This document shows, in pieces, positions 42,643-50,664 of a DNA stretch of 64,000 nt. The notes under the pieces were generated by a model. That model had not been told where the DNA came from, made no database searches, and saw only the letters and a list, made by a program, of their open reading frames with translations. How positions within the stretch are numbered: the stretch's first letter is position 1; the number at the start of each line of letters is the position of its first letter. The stretch is from contig NZ_JAPWAG010000005.1 of NCBI RefSeq assembly GCF_041432775.1, positions 74,611-138,610 of the forward strand, given 5' to 3'. This DNA is from Pauljensenia sp902373545. Lineage in GTDB: Bacteria; Actinomycetota; Actinomycetes; Actinomycetales; Actinomycetaceae. The position numbers and the translations under genes were made by a program.

Positions 42643-43515
42643 ATGAAAGGCATCATCCTGGCAGGCGGGTCCGGCACCCGACTGAACCCGATCACGCTGG
42701 GGACATCGAAGCAGCTGGTCCCCGTCTACGACAAGCCGATGATCTACTACCCGCTGTCGACCCTCATGCTGGCCGGCATCTCGGACGTTCTGGTGATCAC
42801 CACGCCGCACGACGCCCCGTCGTTCCACCGCCTGCTCGGTGACGGCAGCCAGCTCGGCGTGAGTATCTCCTACGCTGTCCAGCACGAGCCCAACGGCCTG
42901 GCGCAGGCCTTCGTGCTCGGCGCGGACCATGTCGGCAACGATGCCGCAGCGCTGGTCCTGGGCGACAACATCTTCTACGGCCCCGGCATGGGTACGCAGC
43001 TGCGTCGCCACGTCGACCCCGACGGTGGTGCGGTCTTCGCCTACCACGTATCCAACCCGCGCGAGTACGGCGTCGTCGAGTTCGACGAGGAATTCAACGC
43101 CCTCTCGATCGAAGAAAAGCCCGAGAAGCCCAAGTCGAACTACGCGGTTCCCGGCCTGTACTTCTACGACAACGACGTGGTCGACATCGCCCGCAACCTC
43201 AAGCCCAGCGCGCGCGGCGAATACGAGATCACCGACGTTAACCGCGCCTACCTCGAGGCCGGCAAGCTCAAGGTTGAGGTCCTCCCGCGCGGCACCGCGT
43301 GGCTGGATACCGGCACCTTCGACTCGCTCGCTGACGCCACCGCCTTCGTGCGTACGGTCGAGGCCCGCCAGGGCATGAAGATCGGCGCCCCCGAAGAGGT
43401 CGCGTGGCGCATGGGCTTCATCGACGACGAGGGCCTGCGCCAGCGCGCCGAGCCCCTGGTCAAGTCCGGCTACGGAGCCTACCTGCTCGAGCTGCTCAAC
43501 CGTGAGGACAACTGA
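42643..43515 (+). CDS. rmlA: Glucose-1-phosphate thymidylyltransferase
   Basis: 290 residues. The nucleotide site MKGIILAGGSGTRLNPITLG followed by TSKQLVPVYDKPMIYYPLST is diagnostic, and VLGDNIFYGPGMG and AWLDTGTFDSL are also typical of RmlA. It makes dTDP-glucose from glucose-1-phosphate and dTTP. GGAGG precedes the ATG at 42643. The following glycosyltransferase GTG starts on the base after its stop codon. Confidence 0.95.
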   Translation: MKGIILAGGSGTRLNPITLGTSKQLVPVYDKPMIYYPLSTLMLAGISDVLVITTPHDAPSFHRLLGDGSQLGVSISYAVQHEPNGLAQAFVLGADHVGNDAAALVLGDNIFYGPGMGTQLRRHVDPDGGAVFAYHVSNPREYGVVEFDEEFNALSIEEKPEKPKSNYAVPGLYFYDNDVVDIARNLKPSARGEYEITDVNRAYLEAGKLKVEVLPRGTAWLDTGTFDSLADATAFVRTVEARQGMKIGAPEEVAWRMGFIDDEGLRQRAEPLVKSGYGAYLLELLNREDN

Positions 43516-44271
43516 GTGTCGCGCCCGAGTGCTAAGTCCCGCCTGCTGATCGTCATTCCCGCGTGGAATGAAGAAGCAGTGCTGGGAGGCGTCCTGGAGT
43601 CTGTGAAGGTCGAAAAGCCGTCCTTCGCGGACATCCTGGTCGTGTCTGATGGGTCCACGGACGCTACCGCGCAGATCGCGCGCGACGCCGGCGTGGCCGT
43701 GCTCGACCTGCCGATCAACCTGGGGGTCGGCGGCGCCATGCGCGCCGGCTTCCAGTACGCGCGGCGCATGGGCTACGAGTACGCCTGCCAGCTTGACGCG
43801 GATGGTCAGCACGACCCCACGGAAATCGAAACGCTCATCGACATGGCGTCGGCTGAGCACGCCGACGTCGTCATCGGGTCGCGTTTCGCCGGCAAGGGTG
43901 ACTATCAGGCGCGAGGCCCGCGCAAATGGGCGATGAACCTGTTCTCGTTCATCCTCTCGCGCGTGTGTACGACGAAGCTGACCGACACGACCAGCGGGTT
44001 CAAGCTCTACGGCCCGCGCGCCCTGTCGCTCTTCGCTCACAACTACCCGGCAGAGTACCTGGGGGACACGATCGGCGCTCTCGTCATCGCGGCCCGCTCT
44101 CACCTGGTCGTGCGTGAGGTCGGCGTGCAGATGCACCCACGCGCCGGCGGCGAGCCGTCGCACAACCCGATCAAGTCGGCGCTCTTCCTGGTGCGAGCCA
44201 CCCTCGCGCTCGCCGTGGCCCTGACCCGCCCCGGCGAAGAGGTCGCCCCGGCCGCGGAGGAGAACGCATGA
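43516..44271 (+). CDS. Glycosyltransferase family 2 (polyprenyl-phosphate type)
   Basis: 251 residues starting with GTG directly after rmlA. The GT-A core reads LLIVIPAWNEEAVLGGVLES, ILVVSDGSTDATAQIARDAG and YACQLDADGQHDP with the metal-binding DxD. It resembles dolichol-phosphate-mannose-synthase-like enzymes that charge a polyprenyl phosphate or extend a glycan. It overlaps the DUF2304 gene by ATGA, and this GT2/DUF2304 pairing is common in Gram-positive surface glycan loci. Confidence 0.9.
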   Translation: MSRPSAKSRLLIVIPAWNEEAVLGGVLESVKVEKPSFADILVVSDGSTDATAQIARDAGVAVLDLPINLGVGGAMRAGFQYARRMGYEYACQLDADGQHDPTEIETLIDMASAEHADVVIGSRFAGKGDYQARGPRKWAMNLFSFILSRVCTTKLTDTTSGFKLYGPRALSLFAHNYPAEYLGDTIGALVIAARSHLVVREVGVQMHPRAGGEPSHNPIKSALFLVRATLALAVALTRPGEEVAPAAEENA

Positions 44272-44705
44272 GTCCCACGTACGTGCTCGGAGTCGTCTTC
44301 GCGTGCATCATCCTGGTGATGGTGTTCGTCAAGATGCGCAACTCGGGAATGAAGGAACGCTACGGCCTGTGGTGGTACTGGATTGCCTTCTGCACGGCGC
44401 TGCTCTCCCTCTTCCCGCCGATCCTGAAGTGGACCGCCTTCCAGTTGGGCGTCGTCGTTCCGCTGAACCTGGGATTCTTCGTGGCGGGCGTCGTCCTGCT
44501 GCTGCTCTCCCTGCGGTTCTCGGTCGACCTTTCGCGCGGAGATGAGGACCGCCGGCGCCTCACCGAGGAGGCCGCGATCCTGCGCCTCCAGGTCGAGCGC
44601 TTGGAGCGCCGCCTCGATGCCCTTGAGGGGCGCGCCTCCTCGTCGGGGCAGCCCACCCCTGAGAAGCCCTCCTCGCGGGGCAAGAAAGGCAAGAAGAAGC
44701 GCTGA
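44268..44705 (+). CDS. DUF2304 membrane protein
   Basis: 145 residues with three predicted membrane helices (YVLGVVFACIILVMVFVKM, YWIAFCTALLSLFPPILKW, LNLGFFVAGVVLLLLSLRF), then a charged coiled-coil (LQVERLERRLDALEGR) and a lysine-rich end. It fits DUF2304, whose members accompany GT2 enzymes, perhaps as membrane anchors. It is translationally coupled to the GT2 gene. Confidence 0.85.
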   Translation: MSPTYVLGVVFACIILVMVFVKMRNSGMKERYGLWWYWIAFCTALLSLFPPILKWTAFQLGVVVPLNLGFFVAGVVLLLLSLRFSVDLSRGDEDRRRLTEEAAILRLQVERLERRLDALEGRASSSGQPTPEKPSSRGKKGKKKR

Positions 44706-44745
44706 GGCGGCACGTGTGAGCCGTTGATCGCTTCCATTGACGAGG

Positions 44746-44782
44746 CCGGGGCCCGTCAGGTTGAACGCCTGACGGGCCCCGG
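44746..44782 (+). terminator. Terminator-like hairpin after the DUF2304 gene
   Basis: Perfect 15-base arms CCGGGGCCCGTCAGG and CCTGACGGGCCCCGG with a 7-base loop, preceded by the recurring GACGAGGCCGGGG word. No long T run follows. Confidence 0.75.
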
Positions 44783-44865
44783 TGTGTGTCGTTGGGTGCG
44801 TCCTGTGGTGGGACGCGGGTGGGTGCGGCGGCGCGCCTGGGCGGTGGCCGCGGCGACAGGGCTGC

Positions 44866-46086
44866 TTACGGGATGAGCGTCCCGTCGGGGCCCAGGCGCA
44901 GGCGCTCGGTTGGTGCTGCCGGATCCACTTCGCCCTCGGCGAGCTTGCGGGCGACGGCCGACGTTGTGCGCGACACGGGCTGCGTCGACGCGCCCGTCTC
45001 GGGCTCGTCCTTGGCGGCCGCTGCGGCCCGGTCCCTCCACTTGACCTGGCGAGAGCCGGAGGTGGCGCCCTGGGAGGAGCCGGGGGAGGAAACGGAATCG
45101 GTCGAGGCGGGGGAGGCCTCGTCGATGGAGACGGACCCCACGGAGGTCGCGTGCGACGGCAGTAGTGGCTCGCCGTCGAGGTCGATGGCCAGGTCGGTGA
45201 GCATCGCGCGGGCGTCGTCGACGATGGAGGAGTCCTCGGCGTGTAGGCCGTGGACCAGCCACCGCACGAGCGCAATCTCGCTCAGCAGTTGGGCGCGCGT
45301 GAAGACATGCAGGTCGATGGCGCGGCGCTCGTGGCCGTAGGTCTCGCGGAAACGCTCGAGGAATGCGTCCGATGCGCTGGCCTGAATCCACGCGATGTCC
45401 AGGGCAGGGTCACCCACGTGCGCGCTGGTCCACCCGCCGATAGCGACGACCGAGCCGCGCTTGACGGACAGGCTGCGTTCCTGAATGTCCCCGTGAATGG
45501 GGGCGGAGGGGAAACGCCACAGGGATACGTCCTCCAGGGCTGCCTCCCAGCGGCTCCACAGGGACGGCGGGATCGTGACCTGGCGGGCGGCCTCGTCGAG
45601 CAGAGCGAGGTTGCGGTCGCGGCACTCCATCGCCGTGTAGGAGGGCAGGCCGATCGCCGAGAACACGGTTTCCGGCAGGTTGTGCAGGGCCGCGAGCGCG
45701 CGCCCGAGCGACGCGGGCAGCAGCGGATCCGTCTCGAGGTCTCGCTCCGTGGGGGCGCGGCCGCCTGGATCGCGGTGCACGTACACGGTCCCTCCGCCGC
45801 GGATTTTGGCCTGCCCGGCTAGGCGTGGGACGTCGAAGGGAATGTAGTCGTGCTCGTAGGCCTGGCCGAGGCGGTCGAGGATCCCCGAGGTGGCCTCGAG
45901 GGCGGGGCCGGAGACCTCCTCGTGGGGGCAGGTGACGATCCAGCGGTTGCCGCCGACGTCTTCGATGCCGGTGACGGAGGCCAGCTCGTCGGTGTAGGTC
46001 GGCGGGCGCAGCGCGCTCACGCGCAACCCGGGCATGGCGGAGGTGGCCAGCGCGGCTAGTTCGAGGGCGCTCTTGTGGCTTGTCAT
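44866..46086 (-). CDS. Aminoglycoside-phosphotransferase-fold kinase
   Basis: 406 residues. Residues about 1-290 have an APH-type kinase fold: an ATP-binding N-lobe without a glycine-rich loop, the catalytic loop APIHGDIQERSLSV (usual HGDLHxxN, here with R instead of N) and a GGWTSAHVGDPALDIAW region in place of DWE. It resembles macrolide 2'-phosphotransferase-like proteins of actinobacteria. The last 110 residues are a Ser/Pro-rich and charged tail of low complexity. The changed catalytic loop (GGW instead of the metal-binding D-x-D) raises doubt about activity. Substrate unknown; resistance should not be assumed. Confidence 0.78.
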   Translation of the reverse strand: MTSHKSALELAALATSAMPGLRVSALRPPTYTDELASVTGIEDVGGNRWIVTCPHEEVSGPALEATSGILDRLGQAYEHDYIPFDVPRLAGQAKIRGGGTVYVHRDPGGRAPTERDLETDPLLPASLGRALAALHNLPETVFSAIGLPSYTAMECRDRNLALLDEAARQVTIPPSLWSRWEAALEDVSLWRFPSAPIHGDIQERSLSVKRGSVVAIGGWTSAHVGDPALDIAWIQASASDAFLERFRETYGHERRAIDLHVFTRAQLLSEIALVRWLVHGLHAEDSSIVDDARAMLTDLAIDLDGEPLLPSHATSVGSVSIDEASPASTDSVSSPGSSQGATSGSRQVKWRDRAAAAAKDEPETGASTQPVSRTTSAVARKLAEGEVDPAAPTERLRLGPDGTLIP

Positions 46087-46228
46087 TCTTCGAATGTATC
46101 GCGCCTGTGGCCCGGGTGCGCATCCCCGCGCGGGTGGGCGCCCGATTGTGGGACAGCGGTTTGCTCCTTTCCGAATAACCCTGTTACTTTCGACACATTG
46201 GCTTTGGCTGTAGCGAGGAGGCTCAGGG

Positions 46229-47443
46229 ATGGAAGCCGTGACACGTGCGCTCGCAGCGCGGGTGCGAGAGGGGTTGGCCGCGGGCGGCATCGATGCCGCG
46301 CGAGACCCGAGGGCCGTGCGCGCCCTCATCCACCGCGCCATCGACGCCCACGCCCCCGACATGCTGCCCACCCAGCGCGAGCAGGTCGAAGCGGACCTCA
46401 TGGACGATATCTGCGGCCTGGGCCCCCTCCAGATCCTCATGGACGACCCCAGCGTGGAGGAAATCTGGATCAACTCGGCGTCGCGCGTGTTCGTGGCCCG
46501 AGGCGGCGTCGCCGAGCTGACGAGCCTCATCCTCACCGACGAGGACGTGCGCACACTCGTGGAGCGGATGCTGCACCATTCGGGTCGCCGCCTCGACCTG
46601 TCCAGCCCCTTCGTGGATGCCATGCTGGCCGGGGGAGAGCGCCTCCACGTCGTCATCCCGCCGGTGACCGGCCAGTCCTGGAGCGTCAACATCCGCAAGC
46701 ACATCCAGCGCGCCCGCACCCTGGATGATCTGGTGGCCGTCGACATGGTGCCCCCGCCGATGCGCGACTTCCTGGCCGCCGCCGTGTGCGTGGGGCTGTC
46801 CGTCCTCGTCTCGGGCGGCACACAGGCGGGCAAGACGACGCTGTTGCGCGCTCTCGCCGGGGAGCTGCCGCGTTCGCGGCGCGTCATCTCCTGCGAGGAG
46901 GTCTTCGAGCTGGGCCTGGCGAACTGGGATCACGTCGCCATGCAGACTCGCCCGGCGGCCGCCGAGGGCACGGGCGAGATCACGCTGCGCGACCTCGTAC
47001 GCGAATCCCTGCGTATGCGCCCCGAATATCTGATCGTCGGAGAGGTCCGAGGCCCCGAAGCCCTTGACCTCCTCGTGGCCCTCAACGCGGGGGTGCCCGG
47101 CATGGCGACCGTGCACGCGAACTCGGCGCGCGAGGCCCTGGACAAGCTCTCGATCCTGCCCCTCCTGGCGGGCGAAAACGTGACGACGGGATTCGTGACC
47201 CCGACCCTGGCCTCGTCCATCGACCTTGTGTGTCACGTCGAGCGAAGCCGGGAGGGCAGCCGCTTCGTCGCCGAGGTCCTGGCCGTGCCTGGACGAGTCG
47301 AGGGCAACCGGATCGAGACGGCCACGCTCTTCACCTTCGACGGGCACAGGTGTGAACGAGGCGCGGGGAGTCTGGACCTGCACGATCGTTTCGCCGCGGC
47401 GGGCTTCGACCTGTCCTCGCTCTTGGAATGGGGGCCGCTGTGA
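46229..47443 (+). CDS. tadA: Tad pilus assembly ATPase (CpaF/TadA)
   Basis: 404 residues of the secretion-ATPase family that powers Tad/Flp pili. The N-terminal domain has DICGLGPLQILMDDPSVEEI and the ATPase core has LVSGGTQAGKTTLLRALAG as Walker A, then EEVFELGL, LVRESLRMRPEYLIVGEVRG as Walker B region, and ATVHANSAREALDKL. GAGGAGG precedes the ATG. It heads an operon of seven genes with overlapping ends. No TadZ or prepilin peptidase is beside it. Confidence 0.92.
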   Translation: MEAVTRALAARVREGLAAGGIDAARDPRAVRALIHRAIDAHAPDMLPTQREQVEADLMDDICGLGPLQILMDDPSVEEIWINSASRVFVARGGVAELTSLILTDEDVRTLVERMLHHSGRRLDLSSPFVDAMLAGGERLHVVIPPVTGQSWSVNIRKHIQRARTLDDLVAVDMVPPPMRDFLAAAVCVGLSVLVSGGTQAGKTTLLRALAGELPRSRRVISCEEVFELGLANWDHVAMQTRPAAAEGTGEITLRDLVRESLRMRPEYLIVGEVRGPEALDLLVALNAGVPGMATVHANSAREALDKLSILPLLAGENVTTGFVTPTLASSIDLVCHVERSREGSRFVAEVLAVPGRVEGNRIETATLFTFDGHRCERGAGSLDLHDRFAAAGFDLSSLLEWGPL

Positions 47444-48306
47444 TCGAGCTCGTGTGCGGACTCGTCTTCGGCATCGGCCTGGTCCTGGCCCTGTCCCCGT
47501 GGTTCACACCCCCACGCACCTCTGCGCCCTGGAGGCCGGGCAAGCGCCTGCGCGAGGACGTCGCCCGCGCCCGCGTCCCAGGGCTGAGCGCCGCGCGCCT
47601 CGTCGTGCTCAGCCTGATCCTCGGTGCGATCGTCGCGCTCGTCGTCCTGGCTGTCACGGGGGCCTGGCCGGTCGCCCTGATCGTCTCGGTGGGCGTGGCT
47701 TTCCTGCCCTACGCCTGGGTCGTCTCCCGCGTCGCCGCGCGCGCCAAGACAGTGCGGGCCGCATGGCCCGAAGTCATCGACGCGATGGTCTCCGGCGTGC
47801 GTGCCGGAACCTCGCTGCCCCAAGTCCTGTGCGACCTCGCTGACGAGGGACCCGCGCCCGTGCGCTTCGCCTTCGAGGCGTTCTCGCGCGACTACAGTGC
47901 CAACGGACGTTTCGCCTCCGCCCTGGATCGTATGAAAGACGAGGTGGCGGACCCCGTCGCCGACCGCATCGTCGAGGCCCTGCGTGTCGCCCGATCTGTC
48001 GGCGGTGCCGACCTGACGCGCCTGCTTCAAGACCTCGCCACCCTCCTGCGCGAGGACGCGCGCGTGCGCGGGGAACTCGAAGCACGCCAATCCTGGACCG
48101 TCGGCGCCGCACGCCTGGGCCTGGCCGCCCCGTGGGCCGTCCTCCTCTTGCTCTCCGGAGGCGGCGCGAGCGCCAACGTCTGGAACTCTCCCGGAGGCAT
48201 CGCCGTCCTGTGCGCCGGCGCGGGCGTGTGCGTCATCGCCTACCTGGCGATGAAAGCTATCGGGCGACTCAGCTCCGATCCGAGAAACCTGGGAGGGACG
48301 CGATGA
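47440..48306 (+). CDS. tadB: Tad pilus inner-membrane protein TadB
   Basis: 288 residues with two N-terminal helices and a pair near the C-terminus around a T2SSF domain (AWPEVIDAMVSGVRAGTSLP, RIVEALRVARSVGGADLTRL). The GTG at 47440 overlaps the tadA stop (GTGA) and has GGGGG upstream; an in-frame ATG at 47428 is a possible start. Together with TadC it should form the membrane platform of the pilus. Confidence 0.88.
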   Translation: MIELVCGLVFGIGLVLALSPWFTPPRTSAPWRPGKRLREDVARARVPGLSAARLVVLSLILGAIVALVVLAVTGAWPVALIVSVGVAFLPYAWVVSRVAARAKTVRAAWPEVIDAMVSGVRAGTSLPQVLCDLADEGPAPVRFAFEAFSRDYSANGRFASALDRMKDEVADPVADRIVEALRVARSVGGADLTRLLQDLATLLREDARVRGELEARQSWTVGAARLGLAAPWAVLLLLSGGGASANVWNSPGGIAVLCAGAGVCVIAYLAMKAIGRLSSDPRNLGGTR

Positions 48307-49199
48307 ATCCCTGGTACTTCCACGCGCTCGACGTCTGTGCCGCAATCCTCGCCGTCGCCGGCATCACCCTCATCGTGCGGGCCATGCGCGCACGCCGCCT
48401 GACCTTCGCCGAGCGCGTCGCCCAGGGCCGCGTCCTCGACGAGGCGCCACCCCAGCTCACCCAATGGGCCCGGCGCGTGGGGGCCTCGGCCCTGGACTCC
48501 CTGGGATCGACCCGCGAATCCGTCGCCCGCAGGCTCATCCTGGCGGGAAAGCAGCCCGAGATCTCCGTCTTCCGCCTGCGCCAAGCCTGCGCCGGTATCG
48601 CGGGAATGATCGGGGCCTGCCTGGCCCTCACCGCCCGGCCAGCGGCCTCCCTGCGAGCCTCGATCATCCCACTCATCGTCTGCGCGCTTCTCGGCACGCT
48701 CCTGGGCATCGCCGCCATGGACCGCCTTCTCACCCTGCGAGCCACCCGCCGCCAGCGCGCCATCGACGCCGCCGTCCCCGACTGCGCCGAGCTACTGGCC
48801 CTCGCCGTCGCCGCGGGCGAATCGATCCCCGCCGCCATCGAGAGAGTCGCCGGCTGCGCGGGCGGGCCCCTCGGTGCCGAGTTGGCGCTCGCGGCCGGTC
48901 ATATCCGCAACGGCATGCCTTCCGTGCGAGCCCTTGCTGACATGGTCGAACGTACCGACTCCCCGGCGCTGACGCGGCTTTCTCGCACGCTGACGACGGC
49001 GATCGAGCGCGGCTCACCCCTGGCCTCGGTCCTGCATGACCAGGCCCGCGATCAGCGCGAACGCTCGCTGGCGGCCCTCATGGAGGAGGGTGGGCGCCGC
49101 GAAATCGCGATGCTGTTGCCCGTCGTCTTTCTCATCTTGCCGGTCACCGTCATATTCGCCCTGTACCCGGGCCTGATCGCTCTGGACTTCACACCGTGA
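48303..49199 (+). CDS. tadC: Tad pilus inner-membrane protein TadC
   Basis: 298 residues with the T2SSF domain (DAAVPDCAELLALAVAAGES and SRTLTTAIERGSPLASVLHD) and helices on each side, ending MLLPVVFLILPVTVIFALYP. The ATG at 48303 follows GGGAGGGAC and overlaps the tadB stop by ATGA. Confidence 0.88.
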   Translation: MNPWYFHALDVCAAILAVAGITLIVRAMRARRLTFAERVAQGRVLDEAPPQLTQWARRVGASALDSLGSTRESVARRLILAGKQPEISVFRLRQACAGIAGMIGACLALTARPAASLRASIIPLIVCALLGTLLGIAAMDRLLTLRATRRQRAIDAAVPDCAELLALAVAAGESIPAAIERVAGCAGGPLGAELALAAGHIRNGMPSVRALADMVERTDSPALTRLSRTLTTAIERGSPLASVLHDQARDQRERSLAALMEEGGRREIAMLLPVVFLILPVTVIFALYPGLIALDFTP

Positions 49200-49225
49200 G
49201 ACACATTGACAAGAAAGGAACACAC

Positions 49226-49396
49226 ATGAAGAAGTGGTTGCGGCGGCGCCCGCCCCTGGGGGAGCGTGGGGATGTGCCCGGATGGGTGCTGATCACCCTC
49301 ATGACGGCGGCCCTCGTCGTCCTCATCTGGGGCGTTGCGTCGGATCGTCTGGTGGAAATCTTCAATCGGGCGATGGATTCCGTTGCGGGGATTTAG
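49226..49396 (+). CDS. Flp-like pilin, 56 aa
   Basis: A basic leader (MKKWLRRRPPLGERGD) is followed by one hydrophobic helix (WVLITLMTAALVVLIWGVA) and a short tail, the size and form of Flp pilins. AAGAAAGG precedes the ATG at 49226. Cleavage would be expected near GERGDVPG, but the usual G-x4-E-Y site is not clear. Its position between TadC and the TadE-like genes supports the call. Some databases would call it DUF4244. Confidence 0.7.
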   Translation: MKKWLRRRPPLGERGDVPGWVLITLMTAALVVLIWGVASDRLVEIFNRAMDSVAGI

Positions 49397-49766
49397 CGGC
49401 GACGAACGCGGCTCCGAGGTGGTCTCCACGGTCCTCGTCCAGGGCCTCGTCGTCCTGGTGATCCTCCTGCTCATTCAGCTCGCCTTCGCCTCGCACGTGC
49501 GCACGATGAGCGTGAGCGCGGCGTCGGAGGGCGCGCGCCGGGGCGGCTTGCTGGGAGGCGACGAGCAGGAAGCGGTCGCGCGCACGAGCGAGCTCCTCGA
49601 TTCGCTCGTGGGCGCGTCGCGGGATCGCGAGATTTCGGTGACCCGCGAGTCCGACGCGGGCACGGACATTCTCGTCGTCACCGTGCGCACGCGCCTGCCG
49701 CTCGTAGGCGGTCTCGGTCCGCGCTGGCTGACCGTGCGCGGGCGCAGCCTTGTGGAGGGGCCATGA
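49383..49766 (+). CDS. TadE-like pseudopilin (first)
   Basis: About 127 residues: SGDERGSEVVSTVLVQGLVV then VILLLIQLAFASHVRTMSVS and AASEGARRGG match the TadE motif with one membrane helix. No ATG or GTG suits; a TTG at 49383, inside the end of the pilin gene, gives the most typical N-terminus. The stop overlaps the next gene. Confidence 0.75.
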   Translation: MRGFSGDERGSEVVSTVLVQGLVVLVILLLIQLAFASHVRTMSVSAASEGARRGGLLGGDEQEAVARTSELLDSLVGASRDREISVTRESDAGTDILVVTVRTRLPLVGGLGPRWLTVRGRSLVEGP

Positions 49767-50161
49767 GCGAGCGCGGCGACGCCACCGTCGAGTTCCTCGG
49801 CATCTTGGTGGTCCTGGTCATTCCTGTCCTGTACATTGTGCTGGCGGTCGGACACGTGAGCGCGGGCGCGATGGCGGCGGACGCGGGTGCGCGCGAGGCA
49901 GCGCGGATCCTCGCCGAGGACGTCGAGCGTCAGGGGGACGCGGAGCACGCGGTGTCCCTCATCGTCGAGGATTTCGGGGTGGAGACCCAGCCCGTTGTGT
50001 CCTCCTCGTGTCAGGCGTGCGACTCCGCTGAGGCGATGATCGAGGTCCGGGTGTCGGTGCGCGTGCCCCTGCCCTTCCTGCCCGCCTGGCTGGGCCCGGT
50101 CGGCATGGACGTGTCCTCCAGCGCGAACGCTCCCCTTCGGGAGGTGGTCGCCGGTGGATGA
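49763..50161 (+). CDS. TadE-like pseudopilin (second)
   Basis: 132 residues: SERGDATVEFLGILVVLVIP then VLYIVLAVGHVSAGAMAADA and GAREAARI are the TadE pattern. The ATG overlaps the previous stop by four bases. Cys-rich SSSCQACDS in the exported part may form a disulfide. Confidence 0.8.
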   Translation: MSERGDATVEFLGILVVLVIPVLYIVLAVGHVSAGAMAADAGAREAARILAEDVERQGDAEHAVSLIVEDFGVETQPVVSSSCQACDSAEAMIEVRVSVRVPLPFLPAWLGPVGMDVSSSANAPLREVVAGG

Positions 50162-50579
50162 GGAGGGGCGAATCGGGATCCTCATGTGCGCGGGCTGCGC
50201 CTTCGTGTGCCTGATTCTCTACGTGACCATCGCGCTCACGCAGGTGGCGATGCAGGACCGGCGTCTGGTCTCGTGCGCGGACGCGCTGGCCGGTGCCGGG
50301 GTGGGCGGCGCGTCGTCGACATCGGTCCTGGTGGGCCAATCCTCGGACATTGACGAGGCAGAGGTTGCCTTTCGGGTCGAGGCTGCGCTGGGTGCCATGG
50401 CAGCGTCGACCTGCCGGGTGGGGGAGGGGGTCGAAGTCACCTCCGTGAGCGTTGAGGGAGAGGAAATCGAGGTCTCAGTCAGGGCCCGGCCTCGCGTCTC
50501 GCTGGTGCCCCCGGCGCTGCATGGAGTGGTCATCCCCGAGCTCGAAAGAACGTCGAGTGCGCGCATGAGACCGCTTTGA
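50154..50579 (+). CDS. Tad locus secreted/pseudopilin-like protein (third)
   Basis: 141 residues with one N-terminal helix (IGILMCAGCAFVCLILYVTI) and an exported beta-rich part. It matches the small protein that often follows TadE genes in actinobacterial tad loci (annotated there as helicase/secretion-neighborhood TadE-like). GTG start inside the end of the previous gene; last gene of the tad operon. Confidence 0.75.
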   Translation: MDEEGRIGILMCAGCAFVCLILYVTIALTQVAMQDRRLVSCADALAGAGVGGASSTSVLVGQSSDIDEAEVAFRVEAALGAMAASTCRVGEGVEVTSVSVEGEEIEVSVRARPRVSLVPPALHGVVIPELERTSSARMRPL

Positions 50580-50664
50580 TCTGTGCCAAAAAGGTGTTAT
50601 GCGCGACGGTCACATCGTGGGACGCCCACTGAATCGCTGGTAAACGAATCGTAAACTCAAAGCC

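Noticed and set aside
46087..46887. N-terminal extension of the APH-fold protein to a 673-residue frame
   Set aside because: The extra 267 residues lie opposite tadA and look like a shadow; the ATG at 46086 begins the recognisable domain.
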